Shown here: positions 37,652 through 48,505 of the stretch, piece by piece
How positions within the stretch are numbered: position 1 is the stretch's first letter
How the letters are laid out: each line of letters opens with the position of its first letter
DNA from: Macquaria australasica
Lineage: Eukaryota > Chordata > Actinopteri > Centrarchiformes > Percichthyidae
Reading direction: 5' to 3'
DNA length: 64,000 bases
Assembly (NCBI GenBank): GCA_005408345.1
Contig: SEMN01000148.1
Location: forward strand, 248,001-312,000
Position numbers and translations under genes: made by a program
The notes under the pieces: generated by a model
Database searches by the model: none
What the model was told of the DNA's origin: nothing
What the model saw: the letters and a program-made list of their open reading frames with translations, nothing else

Positions 37652-37701
37652 ACAGGAACTGACACGCAGGGAAACACCAGGAACACGACACGAAGAGATC
37701 A
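37652..37701 (+). repeat. 50-bp direct repeat, right copy
   Basis: Perfect copy of 36124-36173, 1,528 bp away in the same orientation. Beyond 37701 the sequence becomes ordinary and unrelated to the LTR. Confidence 0.97.
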
Positions 37702-40133
37702 CTTTCTCTGATGAAGGCTTCCATTGAAAGGATGCTGAAACTGTCTGGTCAGATTCTCTATGGAACATATTGTAAGTTTTGGCTATGATAGAGCCAGCAG
37801 AAATTAATTTGAGAAGCAAATTAGCTTTTTTTTAACATCATCAGATTTTAATTGCACTGTTTGAGTTGTTGTATATGTATGGTTCTGATATATGCATGCC
37901 CTGTGTGTGTGTGTTAGTGTGTGGCAAGCAAAAATAGAGCAGTATCGGCTGCTATTGGTATCAACTTGCCATCCTGCCACCTACTGTACGCAGCCAAAAG
38001 AGCTGATGAAAAATTAACTCAGCATGCTGTTGCCCTCACAGATGTGTGGCTGGGTTGTGATAGGCTGACAGTACCAAAATATCTCATGTGTATCTTTATT
38101 ACATGTGGGGGGGGAGGACAGTCACTCATCTGTGACTCAATTACAAGAAGACAACAAAGGAGCAGTAGGATCAGTTTTGTCTGGAATCCACATAGCAATC
38201 ATATTTGCTGCTTGTAAATTGAATTTGAGGACAGGAATGGGAGCAGGTAAAAGGCAGGCACAAGAGGGCTCTTTGCTCGTCAAGACTAATTGTGTCTCTG
38301 AGTGTCACAAAGGCTTGAATAGAGGGAGCGCTTCTGTAATCAGAGGGCTGTGTGCTTGTTCATCAGCCCAGAACCTTTCTGCACCATTGGCTCCTCTGAC
38401 TGAGCCCAGACAACAGGAGAAACAGCAGTACACTGATTGCAGCATCAACCCTATAGTGGTGAAATACAGTAATTTTAGGCTACATACTGGTCAGGAAAAT
38501 GTATTACACATAAAGTCATATTGGGTGGCTGGCTGGGTGGCTTCAGCAATAATTTCAAACTTACAACAATAATTAATGCTCTGAAACTGATAACAGCAAA
38601 AGTATAAGAAATAATAGACGTGGTTTTGCCGCTACACAATCTCCTCATTTAATATGAGACGAAAAGCACTTTATCTCAGTTTAACATGAGAGAGAGCGGA
38701 GTTTATCTCATCTTACCATGAAGCGAAACAAAACATCACTTGTGTTTTTATCTGGGGGGTTTTAGACATGACTTGCTGTGCCTCAATCCATTGACTCACT
38801 TTATTTTTAGAAGTGCTATTTATGCTGCTCTTTCTGCATCATTTGGTTTGTACACAGTAGGTGAAGAGCCCAAAATGAACTCTCCACAAGGATACATACG
38901 GTAGAATTTGTGTAAACCCACTGGACCATGGAGTGCCTCAACAGAGTGCAGGGCTGAAATGGACTTAGCCATCTGAAAAAACTTTTTGGCACAAGGACTA
39001 TGCTTCTGTGTTGGTGACACTGACATGTTCACCTGTCTTAGAGTTCAGATACATTTACTGTCAAAAAGCAATCTCTTTTGTCTGTGAGTGACCCAATGTC
39101 ATCCAATGTCCCTGATCTCCTCTCTCTGCCTTCTGTCTATTCTAAGGCATACTGGATAGCAGAGGAAACATATAAATAAATCATAAATATATGCAGAAGT
39201 CTGTACAACTTTAACAGTGTTGGGCAACACAAATACCCACAGCACAAAGGCATAGAGCCTCCAAGATTTCCCACTGCCATTTGTATTTACTCATGCATAC
39301 ACTATACAGCAGTTTCACAATGTACAGGTAATAATCTGCAGTAAATCAACACCAGCCATATCGCCCAGTAATTCTCTACTCTGAAAAGTGTATTTGATTA
39401 TAAATACAGCCACTTACTGGAGAGGTCAATGCACTGTGCTAGCAATTCCCCTGGCAACTCAAATGACCAACGAGGCGGCAATAATCGCATTAGAATCACT
39501 GAAGACTGGTGAGGCAGCATGAGAGTAGTCAGATATGAGTAAAAATGTCAAAATGTTAAATTCAACATCAGTGACATAATGCTGGAACAGAATGTATTTC
39601 AAACATTACTGTTGTGCATTTACTATAATACAATGAAATAATGAATAAACAATTATTGGATATTATTTTGACCTTGTTTTCCAGGTTTATATTCTTACTC
39701 TCTCCTAGAGCCTGAATATCCAATGGTATCAGTGTATTTGACTAAAGGGAAAGTCATGGGTTTAGTGGCACAAAGTCCCTTCACAATGTAAATATTAGTC
39801 TGTCCTTTTGTGCAACCCTCCCAAGCTTATTGGTCCATTTTGCTTTGCTGTGCGGCTTACGGCTCCATACTTGCTCCAGAAGTCTTAGGTGTTGGCAGGT
39901 TAGAACAGAGAAAAAAGCACATTTGTGTAAAACAAAATTAAAGCAATGCATTCTGTCCATAGTTTTCTGGCTATTTATCTCTTCAGTCTTTATATGTGTA
40001 ACTTCCTTGATAATAAAATATCCAACCTGGTCTGATCAGATGGTTGATCAACTGTCTCACACTTCCACAAATCTTTCAAATTGAGGACAGCACTACATGC
40101 TGAATGTGTAAACTGTATGTATAATTACATATA
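37702..40133. other. Unique non-genic DNA
   Basis: No gene is supported. The plus-strand frame 38105-38572 is long for the window but begins in a G-run and shows no domain. Confidence 0.4.
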
Positions 40134-40154
40134 TTATATATATATATATATATA
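40134..40154. repeat. (TA)10 microsatellite
   Basis: Pure TA run. Confidence 0.93.
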
Positions 40155-42427
40155 CAAGAGGTATAAATAAGACCTATTTCTGAAAGACTTATTTTCTCTC
40201 TTGCAAAGAAGTAAAGCACTTCTTTTTCTTTGTAGAACAACACGGTTGAGCATGACTTTGATATCTGATATAATCACAAATGACACATGGCCTCAGTGAA
40301 AACCAGAAAGAACCTCTCCTCTCAGTGCTTGCCATAAATCCTGCTTTGCATCACTGAAACTGCTGTTCTTTGGTAACCTGATTACCTCATTACAAACTGG
40401 CCCATGTGATTTTTGTTTTCTTCAACAAAACAAGATATTTTATTGGATGGAGCCAAGCAACACGTATACTGAATCCCCACAAAACCAATACAGATTTTGC
40501 AGTATTTCTCTCTGAAGGATTTAATTCAAAATGGTGAACTACTCAGGGAACAGTGCAGTGGTGAAAACAAACAGACCAGGTGACCTCAGCTGAGAATGAC
40601 AGTGTCTCCTGAGGGACTGCTGTTTCTGATCTGCTTCTCTGTGCTCTTCACAGTGTGAAAAGCCTTTTATGATTTTCCCCGTCCCATATCTCTGTAAATT
40701 AAGTTCAGCTTTCCGGTACTGCACTCCAGTTTTTTCACAGCATTCTCCAGCTATAATCCAATATGAAAATGATATCCTCAGATTTAAAAAAAAAACAAGC
40801 ATTATGAATGACTTGGAAAAAAGTACTTTTTATAGTCACAAAGTTTAGAGCTCCTCACATAATCTACATTTAGTTATTTTTAGATACGGAAAGTGTCTTT
40901 CAGTAATTGTTTTGACCATTTTGAATATAGGTATATTGAATGGGAATTGATGAATATTTAGAACAATAACTGTCTTATTTCCATCCATCATCAGTTATGA
41001 CTCTAGACAAGATGGAAAAACAAGCACGTTTCCCAAAATGTCCCTTTAATGAAATCAAATTGAAGCCTAATTCTTGGTTAGCTGTTATATCTTGTCCCTG
41101 GTTCTGACAGAAAACAGTTGTGGATAAATCTTAAACTTTAGAAGGAAACTCTGATCCAGATCACTGACAGTCATTGCATTACATTAGCTGAATGTTACCT
41201 AGAAACACACAGCAGGACATCAGTCTGAATGTCAAGCTTTTGTACACATTTCAGCGCCGAAATGTCCATCAAAATGTCTACAGAGATTTCCATCAAAATA
41301 CAAGCAACTAAAGCTGTTGATATAAATGTGTCTAAGGAGTGGATAATTATTCTAATTATTCAACATTAATATGTAGTTGCTTCACAGTGAGGTCATACAT
41401 TTTGTTTGCGCTTACTCGTGAAATCACCAAATTACCAACTTAGTGGCTTTGTGCTGAAAACAGTCTGGTCTTTGGACGTCTAATCTCATGTCAATGCCAA
41501 AAACTCAATTTGTCACCGCCTTGCCTTGCACTGCCTCATTTGAACGCAACATCTGTTCATGCCTTCCACATTTGCAACATGAACACTGGGGCAGGGATCA
41601 AAAACACCACGCAATATTTTCCCTGCAATTTTGCTGGTGTGCTACCAGAGGATTCATTAACAGTTTTGTGATGACGATGTTTCATGTTGATGCCATATCA
41701 GCCAATGACCAAGCCTTCAGAATATCATCACAGTGCATCTCCTCCACCTGAGAGTGAGACGGACCTGTGTTTTCATATTAATGGAAATAACAGCATATTG
41801 CATTTGCCTTCCTTCACTCACTGCTGTGGTTATATTATTTTGAGATATCAGGGGGGTGAGGGTGGCAGTTTTCTTTTTCTTTCCAATTCAAGGACTGTGC
41901 ACAATGAAAATGGTAATTCTGGATATGGTTTAACTGTTGAAAATGTTGAATCTAAGATTTATGTTTTTTTTTCATACAGTCCCTAAATATGGTCTAACAG
42001 TGCACCCATACGTAAAACTGGCGAAGCACCTACTGTATTTTCTCTTCAGTTTCTGAAATATTCATCATATTGACCCTGGCCTACAGAGACATAAAAAAGT
42101 TCTAGCAAAGAATAATATACAACAGAGTATAGACCAAAAATATTAACCTTAAAGTTCAATTAGAGAGTACTATGTTGATAGATGGATGTCAAGCCAAAGT
42201 GAATTGAATTTCCCTCTACCTCTCAAATCAGAAGACACTTACTTGTATGATGAATGGTGACATTTATTTGATTTGGGAGATATTACAGTAGGTACTGTCA
42301 AGAAATATAAATGGATATAGTTTCACAATCATATTTTACCAGAAGACCGATACTCTTTGGTGGATGTGCAGCAAAGATGGCAAAGTTGGGAGGGACAGGC
42401 ACTTGGAAGCAAATGGTTGTAGAGAAC
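40155..42427. other. Unique AT-rich non-genic DNA
   Basis: Nothing recognisable apart from short A/T runs. Confidence 0.4.
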
Positions 42428-42449
42428 AAAAAAAAAAAAAAAAAAAAAA
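42428..42449 (+). repeat. Poly-A tract (22 A)
   Basis: An uninterrupted A run that could mark the tail of an old retroinsertion, although no source sequence is recognisable upstream. Confidence 0.85.
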
Positions 42450-44555
42450 GGTCAGTTGGATATTAGTGAAAAAATACTTGTGTGGAAGTGTCAGATCTAT
42501 GAACTGTGAAATGCAGTTAAAGAATTTCTTTCTTTTTTAAAGGTTTGACCTACTGTAAGTATATGTTTGCTGTAAATATAAAGTGGTTTACCCATTTGAA
42601 TCTTCAAATGTCAACAGGGAGGATCACACGCCAGATATTAAAGCTAAATGTGCATCTCCTCCTCTCAGACACTGTAGTTCACAGCTCACCACCTGCCAGT
42701 CATTCTGCAATGCTACTCTGAACCGTGCATTTAGCCTGTAGGGCAAAATCCACTTCAGGTGTTAAAGACATAGACGGTGAACACAGCCAGTCTGCACGAA
42801 ACGTTCTTGAAGGGGTTCTTTCTTATAAGTTTTGCTTTCCTCCATTTAATTGATTTGCCCACTTGCCAGTTGCTTCACCATGGCAGCCAACATCCAACTC
42901 ATTTCTTACCAGCAGGACACACTCACTCATAAGCACCAACATGTCCCAAATGGCAAACGATATTCAAGTACATACAGTACACTGAAGGGCTCAGACAGAA
43001 CTTTAGCCTCCTCATGATGAATGTTGTAATGTTATTTCAAAGTGGGGAACTTGCAAATTGTAGTTGTATCATTTTGAGGGCTAGACTACTAGAGGGTTTT
43101 TACTTTTATTTGCATTGGCATTTTTTTCTATGCAACCCATGCCATGACCAATCAAATGTATCAGGAGATATCGTACCGTCATTCTTCTTTTTTTTCCTTG
43201 TCCTGGCAATCTACCTTCCTGTCATATACAGTATCACCATCTTTGAGCAATATGAAGCCTGGTGTCGACACCACATTCAGGGTACGATGTAATTTCATCC
43301 ACACTTGATTATTGTCAGCAGTTGGCTCTCAGATTTATCTGGATGTGTAATCAGATCCAAGAGTTTTCAGAATATGTGACTTCTAAACTTGCAGCAGAAC
43401 ATATGGGAGACTTTGTGCTGTTAATAACAATCATTTGTCTCTGTCTGCTTGATGACACTTTCTTAATATCTAATGAATGTATTTATGAGTTTATGGACAT
43501 TTTCAAGGCATTGGGCCATGGGATTTATGGGGCGTAATTGCAATTCATATGCATTCTTCATAAGTTGCGAAACAAGGTCACTGAAGGGTTGTTAATTCAA
43601 AATAGAAATTGTATTTCAGAGTTTGGCACAAAGTGTGCAGGATCTCATTTTCTAGATGTATGTGCTAGAATAGATGAGCCACCCAGTAGTTGTCTATAAT
43701 TGTCTATAGATATCCTGGAGATCTTCATTCCCACCTCAACCTCATCTGACACAGGTTTAAAACAATAGCCGCTGTGGACAGTGATTTATTAGAAAAGGAT
43801 TGGGCAATCTTTTTTCAGCACCCTAGAACCCACATCGAAGTGGGTTGCAGAGAATGGCCATGAAATAAAAATCTTTCGATGGGCGATCTGGCTCCCCAGG
43901 CCTTCCTATCATTATGGCTGCTTTCTAGCTTGCCCATTTTTGACTCTGATCTTATCAGGATTTCAGTATGCTGGGATGAATTTGACTATCAAGGCTGCAA
44001 TAGTCTCAAATGATCCGCTTTTCATTTCTCCTCTCTGATGGTTATGAGAAATCCGCCTGCCTGTTCTGCTACAGAGAAAATTCAGACGTTTCACAGTGAG
44101 TCAGACTCGAAAGCTCCCAAATCCTTTCAAATAAAAGCATGACGCAGCTCACTGGAATTACTGCTTGTAACTGACGGATTGTTGCATATCATTGCAATGC
44201 TAATGATGCATTTTTACATTAATACAGGAAGAGTGTGTGTGTATGTTGTAGCATACGTCACCCACATGGACGAATCTGAAAATGCATCCAGTGGCTCACA
44301 CACGCTTATTGCAGGTTTACCTCTAAAGTGCACTTTGTAAAGCCAAATCCCACATAGAAAAATATGATTGACTCAACAGTGACATATTGTCACAATAATA
44401 ATTTACTTATTGTTTTGATTTGTTACGTTTAATGTTGAAGAAACATGCACTGATCAATACGGATGAACTCATTATCTGAAAGGGTGCTGACTGAATTTCA
44501 GTTGATTTTGATATATTGAAACAATGTTACACTAATTAACTACAAGAAACCAGAC
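42450..44555. other. Unique non-genic DNA downstream of the minus-strand gene
   Basis: No gene is supported. 43795-44235 is non-repetitive with clustered TTGCATATCATTGCAATG and GCTAATGATGCA motifs (octamer- and homeodomain-like), making it a candidate conserved regulatory block. Confidence 0.4.
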
Positions 44556-44559
44556 CTTT

Positions 44560-44836
44560 TCATGACATTTTCTTTATTTATACAGCATTTGTACAACCTG
44601 ATATTGTTCTCAACATGTAAGTAAAGTTCAAACTTTTCCTTTCATTTAAAAAATAAAATAAGTAGACTAAAATGTTTCCAATAAGTAAAACTGTGTCTTG
44701 GAATATTAATGAAACTATACTTACAGATCAAACATATAAAGTGAAATATTATATCATAGCATGTCTTGCAAATTAAATGAGTGAAATACAATATCTCGAC
44801 AATAGTTTGCTTATAGAACATAAAATGTTAATATGA
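44560..44836 (-). other. Predicted 3' untranslated region
   Basis: AT-rich stretch between the TGA at 44839-44837 and the polyadenylation signal, with no open frame of note. Assignment depends on the coding exon being real. Confidence 0.5.
44573..44578 (-). terminator. Polyadenylation signal AATAAA
   Basis: AATAAA on the minus strand about 260 bases after the TGA stop of the last exon. It is followed within 30 bases by a GT/T-rich stretch, as expected downstream of a cleavage site. Cleavage is predicted near 44555-44560. Supports the 3' end of the gene. Confidence 0.55.
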
Positions 44837-44952
44837 TCACCTCATGTGATTTAGAAATAAGTTTTCATTTGAAGTTGTTTCTTTTCTTCCTCGTGTCCTC
44901 TTTGTCTCAGTCTCTCTCTCGTGCATTTCTTCTCTGAATCGCTGAAGGTCAG
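44837..44952 (-). CDS. Terminal coding exon, unrecognised protein (exon C)
   Basis: After an acceptor ending ATATATCGCAG the frame reads CT + GAC CTT CAG... for 37 codons to TGA. It encodes a strongly charged C-terminus beginning DLQRFREEMHERETETKRTR, probably helical and rich in Glu, Arg and Lys. The upstream exon at 45329-45268 ends with one spare base (T), which completes a TCT serine codon here, so the phases agree. The intron between them is 315 bp with a consensus GTGAGT donor. An AATAAA follows at a sensible distance. The polypyrimidine tract at the acceptor is weak. I do not recognise the family. Charge bias and splice coherence favour a real gene over chance. Confidence 0.6.
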
Positions 44953-45267
44953 CTGCGATATATAGATTACAGAATATAGATTAAAAATGAGTGAAGAAGA
45001 AATAAAACAGCTTCATTAAAAAAATCCAAAATGCACTACTTCAACAAACCCACCAAACGCAGAGCAGCACTGTTCAATTTTGTGATCATCAACACACATT
45101 CAGGTCATCATTCAGGTTACTGAACATAGTCACTATTCAGGTTTTCTGCGTACATATATTGCTAAAACTTTAAACAGTATGAATTGTGTTCTTCTTGCTA
45201 ACAAACCTGAGACCAGATGACATTATCCTATAATGTATCTGTATGTATTATTGTACAACAAACTCAC

Positions 45268-45329
45268 ATAACATGCAGTCTTTCATCACTGTCTCCTTGA
45301 CGGGCCTGTTATCCGCCTTCAGTTCCCAC
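45268..45329 (-). CDS. Internal coding exon, unrecognised protein (exon B)
   Basis: A 62-bp exon bounded by an acceptor ending GTCTTCCGCAG and a strong donor, TTAT|GTGAGT. Only one of three frames is open, reading G + TGG GAA CTG AAG ... TTA + T, with the peptide WELKADNRPVKETVMKDCML. It takes its first codon from two bases of the previous exon, which the candidate at 46327-46171 supplies (CT + G = Leu), and gives one base to exon C. Composition is coding-like, with clustered Lys, Glu and Arg, unlike the low-complexity frames elsewhere in the window. No domain is recognised. This exon and exon C together are the strongest evidence for a host gene here. Confidence 0.62.
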
Positions 45330-46170
45330 CTGCGGAAGACAGTTCATTGCAGATGACCTTGGAAGTCCAGTCTTGACAGATTGGACACAGTGGTTGGTTG
45401 GAGTGACTAACATCTTAGTATGTACGTGGACAAAATAACAACTTAGTGTAATACAATCTCATTCAAAAATACCAACAACCATGGCCTCAAAAATTACAAT
45501 AGAGCTGAACTTTGATATTGACAGACCAGTGCCTGAGTATGGGGCCTAGTCATGCCCACGATGTACTTACTACTTCTTGCAGGTTGTCATTGCTGCACCA
45601 CTTTTCACTGAGATTGTTTCATTTTCTTTTTTACAAACTACTGCTATCCGAATAACGAGAAAGATGTGACACATGATCACATACAATTTCTTCATAACAC
45701 ATTTGAAAGCACACTGTAAACTGCCTCTGAGTAAACCACACTCTATATAAATGACCAGCGAGCACATGAAGAGGTTCTCATTTGACAAATAACTAACTGG
45801 AGAGTTCAATCAAAGCAGTTTACTATAGAATGTGACAGTATTGTTTTGTTAATGTGACAGGTAGGGGAGAGCTAGAGAGAGAGCAAAACAGAGAGAAAAT
45901 GGGGAGTACTGTAGCTGACTGACGGCATGAAAACTTGTTTATCGTCGGCCTGCAGATGTGACTGGTGTGGCACCGGAGGGCAGCCATTCTCTTATGCTGG
46001 TCAGGTAGCACGCTCTATTTCCTAACCTGTCAGCACGGACAAGCTAAACACAGGGCTTTTTGACATTGGCATTTTACATTGCTCATTCTCCCTGACAACT
46101 CCAATCGAAAGGAGGCTTGACATGGTGTCATTCCCAGTGGGCCCCCCAACAACCTATGCGCTGTGCTTAC

Positions 46171-46327
46171 AGTTTGAAAGGGAGATCAGTGCTGTCTTTG
46201 ACAGTTTTGTTTCTCCAAGGTATGGAGAGAAAAATGTCACATTTGGTATCCATGCTTGTTGTCCTTACATCTGATTGTTTTTTGATGAGGGAAGGCATCA
46301 CGCTTTCAATTTGGATTTTTGTTTTTT
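46171..46327 (-). CDS. Internal coding exon, unrecognised protein (exon A)
   Basis: 157 bp between an acceptor ending TTCATGTTTCAG and a donor AAACT|GTAAGC. The open frame reads 2 + 51 codons + 2 bases and includes SVMPSLIKKQSDVRTTSMDT and then IFLSIPWRNKTVKDSTDLPF. Its closing phase fits exon B exactly across an 841-bp intron. It needs one base from an upstream exon. The frame stays open further upstream (to about 46427), so the acceptor could be different. The donor is acceptable rather than ideal. A TTAA-type repeat fragment and a perfect palindrome lie in the intron just upstream. Family not recognised. Confidence 0.5.
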
Positions 46328-46427
46328 CTGAAACATGAAGGTCATATTCTATGATGATAGAAAAGAGAGGTTGGGGGCTGATATACATCAAATAAAACAT
46401 CAAGTTTTTCAAGACTGGACAAGGCAT

Positions 46428-46575
46428 TTAAAGGAATAGTTTGACTTTTTGGAAATAGTCTTATTTGCTGTGTTGCTGAGCGTTAGATGAACAGATTGAT
46501 AGCACTTTCATGTCTGTATGCTAACTATGAAGCTAGAGCTGGATGAAAATGGGAAAAGCTAAAATGTGGACTGAG
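46428..46575 (+). repeat. TTAA-start dispersed repeat in intron
   Basis: Begins TTAAAGGAATAGTTTGAC, followed by TTATTTGCTGTGTTGCTGAG and ATGTCTGTATGCTAA. This order resembles a MITE family common in percomorph genomes (from general familiarity, not verified). The right end is decayed. Confidence 0.6.
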
Positions 46576-46845
46576 GTCACAAGGTTAAAGCAGCACATGT
46601 GAGAAATTTGCCTCGAAGGCTTTCTGCCAGAATGCCTTTAGGAAGTCAGGTGATGTAGTATAAAGACCAACAACGTCCATGTAGTGAGGACTTTCACCTA
46701 GCAAACTAGTGGTAGTAGTTTTTGAAGCTACTTCAACTCCTAAGATCATGGTTTGGGATAAAATAAAAAGTCAACATTGAACTACAGTACGTACTTTTGG
46801 TGCCTAAACCTAACCAAACTGCAGCAGTTTCACAACATTAACCAC

Positions 46846-46895
46846 GTTAGAAAGGCTTTCTGGCAGAAAGCATTCTGCCAGAAAGCCTTTCTAAC
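46846..46895. repeat. Perfect palindrome: 23-bp arms, 4-base loop
   Basis: GTTAGAAAGGCTTTCTGGCA... and its exact complement flank the loop AGCA. A related imperfect segment (GGCTTTCTGCCAGAATGCC) lies at about 46619-46637. It sits in the predicted intron between exon A and the 27-bp candidate. It may be a transposon-derived snap-back or a small hairpin RNA source. Nothing indicates a known microRNA. Confidence 0.93.
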
Positions 46896-47231
46896 ATCTC
46901 CCACATGCACGCAGACCCTGAGCCTCTCCAAGATGTTTGTAGTGATCTCTGCGAGGGTGGCTCTAAAGGCACAGCAAAGTCGGGGCAATAACGCTGCCAG
47001 CACTAATAGAAAGGGATTCCAAAGAGAGCATAGCCCAACCTAAATCCCACAGAGGAGAATAAAGCATGGTGTCTTGGAAAAGTTGTGTTTAATTTTGATG
47101 GACTCAGACTTTAAATAGAGGACCATTGTATACTGTGTATGTAACCAGGGGTGTAGGTAAATATCTCATCTTGTCAGTCAGTTGTAGGGAACTTGTTTTG
47201 GGCAGGGCATCTACGTCATCAGAAAACCTAC

Positions 47232-47258
47232 TCTTGGTTGGGGAAATAGTTTTATTGA
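47232..47258 (-). CDS. Possible 27-bp microexon of the same gene
   Basis: Between an acceptor ending ACACTGTTAG and a donor AAGA|GTAGGT the frame reads TC + AAT AAA ACT ATT TCC CCA ACC AAG + A. It accepts one base from the candidate exon at 48505-48409 and gives one base to exon A, producing an NKTISPTKK junction. The phase agreement is the only reason to propose it. The donor is non-ideal, and the surrounding minus-strand frame (47322-47104) is open anyway, so a longer exon or no exon is possible. Confidence 0.22.
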
Positions 47259-47699
47259 CTAACAGTGTTAGCACAGGCAATGTCAAGCAGGCAACCTTGT
47301 ATAAAAAAGACATTTCATTCATATTAAAATATTAACAAAAGTCACATTAGTCAGGCATCTTACAAGACCCAGACTTCTACAAATGAAGTGCAGTCAAGAT
47401 CATTATTAAGTTTTCTGTAAGGCATGGTGATTTTTCCATGACATTCTTGCCTCTCTTTACAATGTTTGTTATGTTGTACTTTTCACAATGCTGCGGAGTG
47501 TTTGACACTGCTTGTGCGTCAGAGTGTGTACTTGTGTGTATACAGTAAATTTGTGTGCATACTTGAGCAGCATTGTGACAGAAACGAGTCTACAATTGGA
47601 AAAATAAAGCTCTTTTATATTCTATTGAAATATAACATCTCTGTTGCAAGTATTATGAGTAAACCCAGAGGAGTGAGTCTAAGTCCTCAACCTCCAGTG

Positions 47700-47722
47700 C
47701 ACACACACACACACACACACAC
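47700..47722. repeat. (CA)n microsatellite
   Basis: About 11 CA units. Confidence 0.95.
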
Positions 47723-48144
47723 TGCTCTCACTGCTGGATCAGGTAGTGGGTGAGTCAGCTTGACTTAGAGGTTCTCAGGGAGAGAGGTTTTTAGTAACAG
47801 GGCTTTATCACCTCCATTCTGTTCTTCACAACAAAGCACTCAGGCAATTTGAGTTCTAATGCACCTCTGGAAAACAATTACTCTGGGCCCACTTCTATCA
47901 GTCCAGTATGAAATTTTAAGAGGATGGCATCCAAAGGGCTATGGGTGGTTTGGAGCCAAAACAGACTACATAGTAGAGTCCAGATTTTAAAGCAGTTGTA
48001 TGGTAACATATCATATTTGTATCTCCACCAGAAATAATTTTAAGAGTTGCAGTTATGCTGTATGTGCCACAGAAATAAGTTCAGTCAGACAACTCACGTT
48101 GAAATGATTATTATGCAGCAGAACGTAGTTAGAGTTTGGCGTCT

Positions 48145-48235
48145 AGGCTCCGACCTCATCACTCCCAGCCAATGTGTTTACGTGAGATATTGGGGAGTGA
48201 TGAGCAAATATCTTAAACCCCCCTAGCCGGAGCCT
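48145..48235. repeat. Nested inverted repeat
   Basis: Outer arms AGGCTCCG (48145-48152) and CGGAGCCT (48228-48235), and inner arms TCATCACTCCC (48156-48166) and GGGAGTGATGA (48193-48203), make a long interrupted hairpin. It is probably a decayed fold-back element. Confidence 0.7.
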
Positions 48236-48408
48236 GCAGGTGGATGCTGGGGTGGTGGTGGGGCTGAAAGAACAAGCGGCAATACTGATGCAGGGCAGCG
48301 GTGGCCTTGACAGGCAGAGGGAGAGATGGGAAATTTTTGCAGTTTAAATAGACCGCCAAATTGTGAGGGTGTGTTCGGTAGATGGTTGAGGAGAGTGAGG
48401 TATGTCAC

Positions 48409-48505
48409 ATGTGTGGCAATGCAGCTCGAGTTGACTGCCTGAACTAGCTCGCAGGCGTCGCTCCATTTCAGTGAAGTGGTTTGAAAGCCAAGTCACACAG
48501 GTCAT
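48409..48505 (-). CDS. Possible upstream coding exon of the same gene (exon D)
   Basis: A strong pyrimidine-rich acceptor (TTTATTTCTTTAG) is followed directly by ATG ACC TGT. The frame stays open for 32 codons with protein-like composition, VTWLSNHFTEMERRLRASSG and then SQLELHC, and one spare T before a weak donor, ACAT|GTGACA. A second in-frame ATG at 48466 has an A at -3 and G at +4. The exon is less AT-rich than its surroundings. Spliced to the 27-bp candidate, the phase is correct. The poor donor is the main doubt. Whether translation starts here or further upstream is not decided by the sequence. Confidence 0.35.

Larger units (their letters stand above)
36115..37686 (-). pseudogene. Proline-rich repeat open frame interrupted by one TAG
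   Basis: On the minus strand a frame runs from an ATG at 37686 to a stop at 36115, with one in-frame TAG at 36669-36667. That is 339 codons before it and about 184 after. The product would be low-complexity, rich in Pro, Val, Ala and Ser, with PVPVELPPQPPAPVPVELPP-type repeats. There is no signal peptide, domain or membrane segment. Long frames also stay open in another minus frame (37187-36261) and on the plus strand (36400-36972), as expected when stop-free units with periods divisible by three are amplified, so openness alone is not evidence of translation. The start and end of the frame lie in LTR-derived sequence. It could be the tail of a retroelement ORF or a non-coding minisatellite. 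Confidence 0.35.

Noticed and set aside
45570..45809. Minus-strand 79-codon frame with a perfect GTAAGT at its end as an exon joined to exon B
   Set aside because: The junction would create a TAG (TA + G), and the acceptor side lacks a pyrimidine tract.
48092..48140. Minus-strand 45-bp segment ending in AAC|GTGAGT as an exon between candidates D and A
   Set aside because: The frame required by its neighbours contains a TAA, and its left half lies in an inverted repeat.
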